Source of the DNA: Mesostigma viride
Taxonomy: Eukaryota; Streptophyta; Mesostigmatophyceae; Mesostigmatales; Mesostigmataceae
Direction: 5' to 3'
DNA length: 62,260 nucleotides
NCBI GenBank assembly: GCA_009746045.1
Contig: RPFO01002101.1
Span: 1-62,260, forward strand
In this document: in pieces, positions 36,863 through 45,049 of the stretch
Layout of the letters: every line of letters starts with the position of its first letter
Position numbering within the stretch: the first letter of the stretch is position 1
Notes under the pieces: model-generated
What the model was told of the DNA's origin: nothing
The model's input: the letters and a program-made list of their open reading frames with translations, nothing else
Database searches by the model: none
Translations under genes and position numbers: made by a program

Positions 36863-37693
36863 CTAGAAGTTGTCCTCCTCCTCCTCCACCGTGACCTCCT
36901 CTGCCTCCTCGTCCGCTCCCGCCGTCGAAGGCGCGGGCGGGGGCGGCGGGGCGGCCGCCGTCACCGGCTTGGCGGAGATCTTCACCGACTTGGTCTCGTG
37001 CGCGCCGCCCTCCTTCGCGTCCGTCGGGCGCGCGTGGTCCGCGGAGAACGTGTCCTTCCCCAGGATGTCCTCCATGTACTCCTTCAGGATGTCGTCGATG
37101 GGCATCAGGTGGTGCAAGGCGCTCTTGACGCTCTCGCAGATGCCCTTGTGCGTGTGACGCCGGTTCAGCTTGTACTCCCCGACCAGGTGGCCCTCAGGCT
37201 GCCCGTCGTCCGCCGCCGACTGGCGCATGGAGTGGTGGTCCTTCCGGCTGACGAAGTGGCCCACCTCGTCAACGATCGCGGAGGAGAGGAGCTTCAGCAC
37301 CAGGTGCACGAACTTCTGGGGGCTCGGGACCTTCACCTTCATCTTCTGGTTCTTGTCCTTGGAGATGCGGATGGAGCCCAGGATCATGCTCGTGCAGACG
37401 AAGTACGCCTTCAGCAGGTCCTTGAGGTACGGCACGTGCTTGATCACCTGCTCCGTCTCCTCGGAGATGATGTCGCCGTTCCAGGAGGGGATCTCGGACA
37501 TCAGCTGGGAGAAACACTGCAGCTCGTCGTACTCGGGCTTCACGTTGCAGACGTTGAAGGCGTCGTGCAGGATGTTACGGACGCACTCGAAGATGGGCTG
37601 CACCAGCGCGCCCTCCAGCTGGTCCACGTACTCCCGCTTGCTGTCCACCAACACGTTGATGTTCACCACCGGGTCCTCCTCCGTCGCCACCAT
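36863..37693 (-). CDS. Conserved-looking hypothetical protein
   Basis: 276 residues, mostly helical, from ATG 37693 (MVATEEDPVVNINVLVDSKREY). Residues about 20-200 form a soluble globular part containing LHDAFNVCN, an IPSWNGDIISEETEQVI stretch and a LLSSAIVDEVGHF helix. The last 50 residues are Pro/Ala-rich and end in EEAEEVTVEEEEDNF. The compactness and clean codon use suggest a conserved viral gene, and the position next to capsid-assembly genes would fit a structural role. I cannot name a family. Confidence 0.7.
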   Translation of the reverse strand: MVATEEDPVVNINVLVDSKREYVDQLEGALVQPIFECVRNILHDAFNVCNVKPEYDELQCFSQLMSEIPSWNGDIISEETEQVIKHVPYLKDLLKAYFVCTSMILGSIRISKDKNQKMKVKVPSPQKFVHLVLKLLSSAIVDEVGHFVSRKDHHSMRQSAADDGQPEGHLVGEYKLNRRHTHKGICESVKSALHHLMPIDDILKEYMEDILGKDTFSADHARPTDAKEGGAHETKSVKISAKPVTAAAPPPPPAPSTAGADEEAEEVTVEEEEDNF

Positions 37694-37756
37694 GGCTGCT
37701 GGTTGTATGATAGGGGTCGGGATATGTTTTTTATCGATTTGAACGAACCTTTTTCA

Positions 37757-38227
37757 TCAAGACAAGAAGTACCTCGCGAGGAAAAAGACGACCACGCCGA
37801 ACGCCACACCGCCCAGGTTGGCCTTGTTCTTGTTTACGGCGCCTTTCTCGTCCTTGAACAGCTTCGGGAACGCGCGGGGGCCCAGGTGGATCACGCCGAT
37901 CGCCGACGCCACGCCCGCGATGGCGGGCAGGACGAACGGGGCGCCCTTGGGGCGCGCCGGCACGTCCGCGCGCACGACCGCGGCGCTCTTGACGGCGTGC
38001 GCCGGCGGGGGCTCCGAGTACGCGGACGAGCCGCCGAAGGACTGCTCGGGCGACGGGCTGTCGTGCACGGAACCCGCGTCGTAATCCGCGGCCGGGTCCA
38101 GTCGCGCCACCACGGGCACTCGAGGGGTCGGTGACGGCGCGGGGGCGGGCATGGCGCGAGAGACGGGCATGACGGGGACGGCGGGGGCTGATCGCAATCG
38201 GCGGGCGAGTCCGGTGAGTTCCTCCAT
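37757..38227 (-). CDS. Membrane protein with Pro/Ala-rich N-terminus
   Basis: 156 residues. The first 95 are Pro/Ala/Ser-rich and disordered. Then come two hydrophobic segments (FVLPAIAGVASAIGVIHL and LGGVAFGVVVFFLARYFL), suggesting a hairpin in the virion membrane with the N-terminus on one face. A TGGTATATACCCGCAC promoter-like stretch lies upstream of the start. Confidence 0.75.
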   Translation of the reverse strand: MEELTGLARRLRSAPAVPVMPVSRAMPAPAPSPTPRVPVVARLDPAADYDAGSVHDSPSPEQSFGGSSAYSEPPPAHAVKSAAVVRADVPARPKGAPFVLPAIAGVASAIGVIHLGPRAFPKLFKDEKGAVNKNKANLGGVAFGVVVFFLARYFLS

Positions 38228-38306
38228 GGCAGCGTGCGGGTATATACCACTCCCGCATAAAACAAATCCGGCCTTTTAAGCGCGCCTCCGATCCGTCCGC
38301 GCGTCA

Positions 38307-38586
38307 ATCGTCGGGCGCGTCCAGGTCCCACAGGTCGCGCAAGAGCGTGCGTCGTCTCTCGTCATCCCCGCAGCCGTCCGCCCACGCGATCGACCGGGGG
38401 GGGACGGAGTCCGCGCCCGGGCGTCCGACAGCCCAACTGGGTCGGAATGGGAAACCGTTCGTCGCGTCTGGCCATCATCTCGTCCCAGCGGGCGTCCGCG
38501 CGGCGGTACCGCTCCTGCAGCTCGATCGCGAACACCACGCAGCGGGGGAGGGCGGACGGCGACGGCGAGCGGCTGCGGTCGTCCAT
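38307..38586 (-). CDS. Small hypothetical protein, apparent frameshift
   Basis: Start MDDRSRSPSPSALPRC at 38586, followed by an Arg-rich helical region. The final segment (RRRTLLRDLWDLDAPDD, stop at 38307) lies in another frame, joined if one base is changed in the G run near 38397-38402. It totals about 93 residues. No domain is recognised. Confidence 0.45.
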
Positions 38587-38631
38587 GACTACTTGTACAG
38601 TACCACCACAATTTTTCCGACCGAATAACGC

Positions 38632-40287
38632 CTACCGCCTCGACCGCGTGCTCTTCCGGGCGGCCGGCTTGCGTTTACGGTACGCGCGCATGAAGTGCTG
38701 AGGGAAGTTCGCGTACCCCCCCATCGCGTCGATATCCGGAGCGCCAGACATGATGTCGCGGACGCCCTTCCGGCGCTGGCAGATCGGGCCGTACCGCGCG
38801 TCCGGGTTCTCCACCAGCGTGTTGTCCGCGGCCACGATGTACTGGTCCACCACACGCGCCTTCGGGTCGCTCGGGTCGCGGTCGTAGAACACCGGGGCGC
38901 TGCCGGACGGGCAGCCGGGCTGGGGCAGGCCGCTGACGAAGTAGTCGGCCGTAAGCAGATCCGAGTAATACCCGGGGCCGCCCTTAGTGCCTCCCGTATT
39001 GTTCACCATCAGGAGCGCGCCGTTGCTCTTGGCCCACTGGTCGATGTTGTTGAGGATGGACGTCCGCAGCCGGTTGAAGGACAGGATGTCGCGCTTGATG
39101 AACTTAGCGATGACGTTATCGAAAGTGTAAAACGGTTTCATGCCGGCACTCTTTACAGCCTCGGTGTCTCCTGCAGCCGCCGTAGTGTACTCGGAGGTGA
39201 ACCGGAAGTCGTCTATGGGCACAAACCCTGCCAAAGGATTCCCGTTGATAAAAGGGTGGGCGTGAACGACAACGGATTGTGTCCCGTCAATCGTTTTTAC
39301 CTGAATGCCGCGGTCGTTGTTAGAGAAGGTGTCCGCGTAATTAACAGCAGCTGCTCCGGGTCGAGGCTGGTAGAAATCCTTCTTGACGGCTTGGCGGCTC
39401 TTGACGACGGCGAGCTTGACGTCGGGCGGGAAGTCCAGACCCAACGCGGACAGCCGCTCGCGGTGATGAATGCCCAGGTAGGAGCAGTCGATCTCGGAGG
39501 ACGCGAGTTGCTGGATGAGCCGCGCGGGGATGCTGCAGTCGGTCGGGTCGCCGCCCAGCAGCAGGCTGTAACTCGGGAGGGCGTTGTGGGACAGCTTGAA
39601 GGCGCGGATGTACTTCGCCTGACTGGTCGACGCGATCCCGCTGACCGGCAGCCTGTGAATATCGGAGTTAGCACCTGGGACGGTGCCGACGCCACCGGGA
39701 CCGGCGACGCCGGGAATAGACCGTTCCAATCGCTGTTCCACCGTACCCGCACCGCCGGCGGCGGTCACGTAATCTTGCAGCAGTGTGATTTTGGCCAGGA
39801 CGTCGGCGGGGATGCGGTAAAGGTACACTTGCGCGTTGGCGGCCTTCTGATCAGCGTCAAGGTTTCTGCCGTCGGTGCCTTTCACCTTGCCATCGACGTC
39901 GACGCCGTACGCCACGAACCCTCGCAGGGCGTTCACGAGCTTCGCCATCTGGGAGACGCTGGTCTCCCCGAGCGCCGAGTCGGTCGCGCGCCTCACGCGC
40001 TCGTTGATGTCGCGCATGAGGTTGGTGAGGATGTCGTAGATGTACACGGATCCCACGAACTTCCGCAGCTTCGTGATGAGCTCCTCCCTGGGGTCGTCCT
40101 CGAGGATGTTCTGCGAGTACTGCTCCGCCTCCTCGATGACGAACCGGATCCCTGGGATGTACGTCCTCAGTTTCTGCAGCTCGTACGGGGTGAAGATCTT
40201 GGTCGCCAACTCGTCCACTCGCTGCTGGGCTTGCGGGGACCGCCTGGTCGGCGTTGGGATGTTGGAGCTGAAGGGATACAGGGTCAT
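38632..40287 (-). CDS. Probable virion structural protein
   Basis: 551 residues from ATG 40287 (MTLYPFSSNIPTPTRR), preceded by a GAGTATAGTATCAC stretch. The N-terminal 150 residues are helical (PYELQKLRTYIPG, ILTNLMRDINERVRR). The rest is mixed, with Gly/Val-rich linkers and an inferred core around LPSYSLLLGGDPTDCSIPARL. It ends in a strongly basic tail (YRKRKPAARKSTRSRR) suited to binding DNA or the capsid interior. No catalytic motif is visible. The size and basic tail suggest a structural role; this is inference. Confidence 0.7.
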   Translation of the reverse strand: MTLYPFSSNIPTPTRRSPQAQQRVDELATKIFTPYELQKLRTYIPGIRFVIEEAEQYSQNILEDDPREELITKLRKFVGSVYIYDILTNLMRDINERVRRATDSALGETSVSQMAKLVNALRGFVAYGVDVDGKVKGTDGRNLDADQKAANAQVYLYRIPADVLAKITLLQDYVTAAGGAGTVEQRLERSIPGVAGPGGVGTVPGANSDIHRLPVSGIASTSQAKYIRAFKLSHNALPSYSLLLGGDPTDCSIPARLIQQLASSEIDCSYLGIHHRERLSALGLDFPPDVKLAVVKSRQAVKKDFYQPRPGAAAVNYADTFSNNDRGIQVKTIDGTQSVVVHAHPFINGNPLAGFVPIDDFRFTSEYTTAAAGDTEAVKSAGMKPFYTFDNVIAKFIKRDILSFNRLRTSILNNIDQWAKSNGALLMVNNTGGTKGGPGYYSDLLTADYFVSGLPQPGCPSGSAPVFYDRDPSDPKARVVDQYIVAADNTLVENPDARYGPICQRRKGVRDIMSGAPDIDAMGGYANFPQHFMRAYRKRKPAARKSTRSRR

Positions 40288-40371
40288 TGTGATACTATAC
40301 TCAATGGAAAGAAAAAAAAATCCGAGCGCTTATCTCCCCCGCAAAAATGTGGCGCTAAAACAGGAGACGAT

Positions 40372-40665
40372 ATGGAGCGACCGACGACCTCTTACCTGAC
40401 CAGGAGGGGCAGGCTGTCCCGCCCCCCCGCTCGATACGAACCCCAAGAGACCCCCCTGGACGACCGCACCGACGACGAGGAGGAGGACGACCGGGACCTG
40501 GACGAATCCGAAGAGGAGGACGGGAGCTACGAGAGCAGTTTCATCGACGACGGGTCCGACCGCGACGAGGACGACGACGCGGAACCCGACGACGAACCGG
40601 TGGACGATGACGATGAAGACGGGGATGACGACGAGGACGAGGGCGATTACTCCGGCCGCGGTTGA
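40372..40665 (+). CDS. Highly acidic small protein
   Basis: 97 residues from ATG 40372 (MERPTTSYLTRRGRLS). A short basic N-terminus is followed by an almost unbroken Asp/Glu tract (residues about 32-92). It overlaps the 3' end of the convergent gene by 19 bp. Such tracts are low complexity, so function cannot be inferred; histone-chaperone-like charge balancing is one possibility. Confidence 0.6.
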   Translation: MERPTTSYLTRRGRLSRPPARYEPQETPLDDRTDDEEEDDRDLDESEEEDGSYESSFIDDGSDRDEDDDAEPDDEPVDDDDEDGDDDEDEGDYSGRG

Positions 40666-42016
40666 AGCACGCGATGGTTCGCGTTCTCGATGTAGTACGG
40701 GTTCTCCTTGAGGCTCTCGTACGCGAGCTGCGCCGACAGCCCCGTGACGTCGCGCACCACGTCGGCCACCCCCACGCGCCCGGGGCGCTCCTCCCGTTTG
40801 CCCTGGTCGTGCACTTGGTCGGTGTACGCCGTCAGGTCGGCCTCGGCCCACCGCACGGCGGTCAGCTCGGCCTCGTCGAGTTTGGGGAACCGCCCGGTCA
40901 TCATCTGGTCCCTCTTCAGCTCCCTCGTGTCGGGCACGTCCGCCGCGGACGTCAGCGCGGGACACACGTCCTTGCGCACCACGTGCGTGTGGGTCTGGTC
41001 GCGCACGTAGCCCTCTGGGTTGCCGAACTCCGCGCTCGCGAACCGGTTCTCCCACGTCTTCGGGTTCAGCGGCCCGCGGTGGTTGGCGTTGGCGTGCGCC
41101 CCGATCTGCAGCTGGGGCAGGTCCGCGTCGCCCTGAGGGGCCGGGTGGGCCGACAGCGAGTCGATGAGCGCCTCCCTCTTCCCCGGCGGGGGTCGCGAGA
41201 ACGTCTGCAGGTGGGCCCACCCCACCCCCTGGAACCCGTTGTACGCGTCGGACACGTGCGCGTTGGGCGCCGCGAGCGCGGCACGTTCAGGAAGCACCGT
41301 GTCGAGGAACACGTCCATCATCCGCTGGGGGCGGTGGCGTCCTCGTACGTCGCGGGCGGCGGGCGGTTCTCCACCCCCGCGCGCGTGGCCAGCGGCTTGA
41401 CCGCGTTGACGGTCGGCAGGTCCCGCTGCTCCATGTGGGCCTGCTGGGGGTTGGGCCTGTTCACCCGCAGACGGGGCTCCGGGATGCTCCACTTCCTGTT
41501 GAGGATGTCGGGCGCTGTCCGCGCGTCCCGCTCCCTGTACAGGTTCATGTGCCAGGTCTTCTCCCCCTCGAACACGCGGTCGGGCCCCACCTCGCCCGTG
41601 AACTCGTTCGCGAGCACGGGCTGGCGCTCCTCGGTCAGCACCGGCCCGGGGATGCCGCCCCCGTCCACCACCCGAGAGGCGCCGGGGCCGTACGCGGACG
41701 GCCGGGGGTACCCGCCGGGGGCGAACATGATGCGCGGGTCGCGAGAGGGCGGGTTGACGGTCAGGTCCATCCCGGGGGTGTCGCCCCCCCACCCCATCGT
41801 GTGGTTGGGGGCGTTGACGTAATCGGGGTTGCCCGACCCGTACCCGCCCCTGGACGAGTACTGCGGTATCATGGGCGCGTTGAGTGAGTTGGGCGGTGGC
41901 GCCGTGGGCCGGATGGACTGCAGGACCCCGGACGGCACCGAGTAGTGGTCTTGGCGTCTCTCCGTGGGGCGGAACAGGTACCCCGCGACGGCGACGGCGG
42001 ACATGATCGCGAGCAT
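40647..42016 (-). CDS. Large Pro/Gly-rich structural protein with N-terminal membrane anchor, apparent frameshift
   Basis: Start MLAIMSAVAVAGYLFRP (42016): a short hydrophobic N-terminal helix suited to a membrane anchor, then a long disordered region rich in Pro, Gly, Asn and Arg. Frames switch near 41325 (a GGGGG stretch). The second frame continues with a well-ordered-looking segment (FLDTVLPERAALAAPNAH, NPKTWENRFASAEFG) to the stop at 40647. It is about 455 residues in all and resembles the anchored minor virion proteins common in these viruses. No named family is recognised. Confidence 0.6.
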
Positions 42017-42376
42017 CTCTAGTGGTTGTACTAGTACGTTGGGATTTAATTCTAGTAGTCAATACAGTGACAAGCAAAGTTAGAATAGATTCTAGTAGTC
42101 AATAGTGGCAAGTTAGAGATTGCTTTTAGAAGGCTCCAAAGCGTTCGTGGCCGCCTTAGAAAGGCACCGGACAATAGAACTCGCATCTGAGCGTTTGTCG
42201 GGTTGCTGGAAAGGCGACTGGGAGGTGAGAGCGGAAACGCTCTGACGTCGCCGCGAGGTTATGAGACTGTGACGGCTGGTCCCAACGAAGACCGCGGAAT
42301 CTGGATCCACCTGCTTGTTGTTTGGTAGGTGCGTTTAGAGAAGTCTTTTTATTATGTAAGATTAATGCAAATATCG
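42017..42376. other. 360-bp intergenic region with direct repeats
   Basis: No credible gene. ATTCTAGTAGTCAATA occurs at 42049-42064 and again at 42089-42104, each followed by a related GTGACAAGCAAAGTTAG / GTGGCAAGTTAGAG block, giving an imperfect tandem repeat of about 40 bp. The stretch lies between divergent genes and may hold regulatory sites for both. Confidence 0.6.
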
Positions 42377-43060
42377 ATGGCTCTCTCCAATGCCCCAAGG
42401 TCTTTTACAACCCCGTTCACGCACGCCCTGTTTGAATTAACGAATGAGACAGATAGCATGTGGATATTTAAACTGAAACCCGCTCTTTATTTTGAGGTCG
42501 ATCTGGAAAAGGAGATCATGGTGAGGAAGGCAGATCGCATGATACACGCTCAGAACCTGACTTGGGCAGCCTCCAATGGGCAGAAGCGATTTGAAAGCTG
42601 GTTCCGACTAGACAGCTCAAAAGCCCACATAGCGGCTTTGGAAAGATCCAAAGACATAGAACACGATTCTGTGTTCAATACGAAAAAGGCTTTTGACATG
42701 GTGAGAACTGGCCCTGTCCAGGAAAGGACCGGGATGGACGCCGGCAGTCTCAAGCGACTGAACGGCATCAGGCACGGGAGCGCCAGGGACGCCATGGAAG
42801 ACGCTCAGTTGGCTAACAGCTGGTTTTACATGTTCAACGTGATGGAGCGCACGAAGAACCCGGGCGAGGAGAAGGACCTGCGCAACGTCGCCGAGGACGT
42901 GCTCAAGGACATGGCTCCTTTCGTGAAGCCCCCCGAGGGCCCGGCACCGGTCGAGCTGGTGAACAAAAACAAGCAAGAAATGAGGGACGATTTACTCCTG
43001 ACCCGCCCCCTGAACCTGGAGCGGTTTTCCAGGAGCGGACCGAAGAGGATCAAGACCTGA
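42377..43060 (+). CDS. Hypothetical protein, histone-like or virion core guess not supported
   Basis: About 227 residues from ATG 42377 (MALSNAPRSFTTPF). It is a soluble mixed protein with aromatic-rich N-terminal half (SMWIFKLKPALYFEVDLEKEI) and a helical C-terminal half, ending in a basic tail (FSRSGPKRIKT). The upstream ATGs at 42329 and 42362 are in frame but lie in the AT-rich leader. GC content is lower than the neighbours in the first half, then rises after about 42800, which may mark a recombined or recently acquired segment. No domain is recognised. Confidence 0.65.
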   Translation: MALSNAPRSFTTPFTHALFELTNETDSMWIFKLKPALYFEVDLEKEIMVRKADRMIHAQNLTWAASNGQKRFESWFRLDSSKAHIAALERSKDIEHDSVFNTKKAFDMVRTGPVQERTGMDAGSLKRLNGIRHGSARDAMEDAQLANSWFYMFNVMERTKNPGEEKDLRNVAEDVLKDMAPFVKPPEGPAPVELVNKNKQEMRDDLLLTRPLNLERFSRSGPKRIKT

Positions 43061-43155
43061 GCTGTCGGAGGAGAGTTCGTTGGCGCGACACCTCGACGGC
43101 GACAGTTCCTGATTCTTGTAGCGTAGATACTAGTCTGTCTCTAAGCGCGCAACGC

Positions 43156-43500
43156 TCAGTAGTCGTAGGGCTCCAGCTCGCCGGATGGGAGGTTGGTCAG
43201 CAGCAGACTGCCGCCGGACACCCACCGGTCGCCCCTCTTCATGCGATCCCAGAACATGTGGTTGAAGGGCGCGAGCACGCGCTCGTCGGTGGTGATCGGG
43301 CGGTTGTTCATGGCCGCCTGGATCCCGCCCTTCACCCGCACGCCTTCCAAAGTCGGGTCGATCCGTCCACCGAGCATGACGATGGCGGAGGCCTGCGACT
43401 CGGTCGCGGGGAAGTTGTAGTTGTTGTCGAGCAGGCTGTCCATCTGCCTGCCCGTGACCTCCGCGGAGGCCTGTTCGGACATCATGTAAATGGCCGGCAT
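43156..43500 (-). CDS. Small hypothetical protein
   Basis: 114 residues, soluble, from ATG 43500 (MPAIYMMSEQASAEVTGR), with Gly-rich turns and an aromatic NHMFWDRMKRGDRW stretch. No domain is recognised. It is the last of a run of minus-strand small genes from 44705 to 43156 with short gaps, probably one transcription unit or a set with individual promoters. Confidence 0.65.
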   Translation of the reverse strand: MPAIYMMSEQASAEVTGRQMDSLLDNNYNFPATESQASAIVMLGGRIDPTLEGVRVKGGIQAAMNNRPITTDERVLAPFNHMFWDRMKRGDRWVSGGSLLLTNLPSGELEPYDY

Positions 43501-43523
43501 GTTTCTATTGCTGATTGGTTAGA

Positions 43524-43745
43524 TTAGAATTTGTGGTCGCTGAAGACCACGTACTCCTCGGGCCGGAGCGCGTGGGGGACGTGCACGCAGGGCCCGGGGC
43601 GGGGCAGCACGTCGCGCACCATCAGCCCCATCTCCTCGGGCCCGTGGTCAGCCCCCCCGTCCAGCCCGGGGATGTACAGGTCGCGGTCGAACAGGAGGGC
43701 GTAGGTGAATACCAACAAGGCGGTTAGCAGAGACAATTGGTACAT
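43524..43745 (-). CDS. Small membrane-anchored protein
   Basis: 73 residues with an N-terminal hydrophobic helix (LSLLTALLVFTYALLF) that can be an uncleaved signal anchor, then a soluble tail rich in Pro, Gly and His. The start lies 22 nt downstream of a TATCATATTGGATG stretch. The role is unknown; small anchored proteins of this kind are typical of the inner virion membrane. Confidence 0.65.
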   Translation of the reverse strand: MYQLSLLTALLVFTYALLFDRDLYIPGLDGGADHGPEEMGLMVRDVLPRPGPCVHVPHALRPEEYVVFSDHKF

Positions 43746-43789
43746 GCTTTATTCATCCAATATGATAAGATACTCTTTTCCCCCCGGAC

Positions 43790-44281
43790 TCATTTGGCGG
43801 TCGTCATCCTGGAATAGAACTCCTCCCGCCTGTCGGGAGCCACGTTATTGCGCACGAAGTTGAGCAGCGCCTTCTCGCTCTTTGGGAGGCCCGTCGCCGC
43901 GAGGAACGCGGACAGCGAGTCCGCGGGGCGCTTGCAGACGTCCGGGGGCATGTCCTTGGCCCCCGTGCACATGATCACGTTCGTGAACCCGTCCGCGGCC
44001 AGGTGGTACTGCGCGTTGTGCCAGGAGGCGTCCCGCGACACCACGCAGACCCTGTCGCCTCGGTCCATCGCGCCCGACCGCACGCGCCGGCCCAGGTCGT
44101 AATGGAAGAGGGCGTCCGCCGCCTCGCGGGACAGGGCGCAGGAACGCATCACCTCCCCCTGCAGCGGCTCAGGACCCGCGTACGCCTTCCCGCAGTACGC
44201 CACCACGTGGCAGGACGCGCCGTCCACCGCCTGCATGTCCCTCGCGCACTGGTCCAGGTCCAGGAACACCCAGGTCTTCAT
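43790..44281 (-). CDS. PIN/NYN-like nuclease-fold protein (tentative)
   Basis: 163 residues. The opening strand WVFLDLDQCARDM, the strand VVAYCGKAYAG, a mid-protein ALFHYDLGRRV and the strand VCVVSRDASWHNAQYHLAADGF follow the order of acidic residues in NYN/PIN-type RNases (D at strand 1, D in the middle, S-x-D in VVSRD). This resemblance is by pattern only. If correct, it would cut RNA, possibly host or defence RNA. The C-terminal 45 residues are helical. Confidence 0.45.
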   Translation of the reverse strand: MKTWVFLDLDQCARDMQAVDGASCHVVAYCGKAYAGPEPLQGEVMRSCALSREAADALFHYDLGRRVRSGAMDRGDRVCVVSRDASWHNAQYHLAADGFTNVIMCTGAKDMPPDVCKRPADSLSAFLAATGLPKSEKALLNFVRNNVAPDRREEFYSRMTTAK

Positions 44282-44309
44282 GATTCAACCGTATCGCACA
44301 TTTATCCGC

Positions 44310-44705
44310 TCACGGGAGCGGACCGGTCCGCCTGCGCCGTGGGGCGCGGCGACCCACGGGGACACTCAGCTGCTGGCCCAGGAACCCCGCCCAGATGGTG
44401 CGCTTGTTCTCGGGCGTCGCGGGCAGGCGGCGCCGGGCCAGCTCCGTGTTGGTGGCGTCCTTGGCCATGGTCATCGCCGTGCCCAGGTCCACGCCCTTGC
44501 TCTTCCGGATACCGTTGACGAACTGGGTCCAATACTTGATGTTGCCCTTCGCCATGAGGCCCTGGAGACGCTTCTTTTTGGACACGATCTCGCCCTGACT
44601 GTTGTAGTCCAGGTCCTTCGCCTTGAGCTCCCCCACCGTCTGCAAGGCGGTCCCGTACATCACCTGTCGGCGGCTCCCAGTCACGCTCCTCGTCCGAACC
44701 GGCAT
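44310..44705 (-). CDS. Basic hypothetical protein
   Basis: About 131 residues from ATG 44705 (MPVRTRSVTGSRR). A basic N-terminus, a Lys/Arg helix (SKKKRLQGLMAKGNIKYW), a helical middle and an Arg-rich tail (VGRRAPRRRRTGPLP). Likely nucleic-acid binding from composition; no fold is recognised. It is preceded by TTGTATACGCTATC. Confidence 0.6.
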   Translation of the reverse strand: MPVRTRSVTGSRRQVMYGTALQTVGELKAKDLDYNSQGEIVSKKKRLQGLMAKGNIKYWTQFVNGIRKSKGVDLGTAMTMAKDATNTELARRRLPATPENKRTIWAGFLGQQLSVPVGRRAPRRRRTGPLP

Positions 44706-44779
44706 GATTCCTGATAGCGTATACAAGTACACCTCCATATTTTTTTTGCGCGCCTCCGCCGGAGAAGACGTGTTGCCCT

Positions 44780-45049
44780 ATGGTAAACGACATGTACTTC
44801 CTCCTGTACGCGTGCTTCCTCTTCTTCCTGTACTCGGTCGCGAGATGCCTCAAGGATGTCGCGAGGATCGAGGAGGCGGCCCCTAAGCATCGACTTCCAC
44901 GTAGACGGAGGGCAAAGCGAGTGGCCGCTCCACCGGAGGAAGAGGGGGCGGCCGAGGTTGCTGCTGAACACGCTCCGAACGTCGAGACCCATCCGGCGCC
45001 GAACGAGGAGGCGCGGGGGGGGAGCCCGCTCATCTCGGAGCTTCTCTAG
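44780..45049 (+). CDS. Small membrane protein opposite the transposase-like gene's end
   Basis: 89 residues with an N-terminal hydrophobic helix (MYFLLYACFLFFLYSVA), a basic patch (PRRRRAKRV) and an acidic/Pro-rich tail. It overlaps the 3' end of the large minus-strand gene, so one of the two ends there may be wrong. The strong signal-anchor helix favours a real gene. Confidence 0.5.
   Translation: MVNDMYFLLYACFLFFLYSVARCLKDVARIEEAAPKHRLPRRRRAKRVAAPPEEEGAAEVAAEHAPNVETHPAPNEEARGGSPLISELL

Noticed and set aside
44681-44882. Extended C-terminus of the transposase-like frame
   Set aside because: It runs over the start of the neighbouring gene with low-complexity Arg-rich residues; a one-base change in the preceding G run gives an earlier, cleaner stop.
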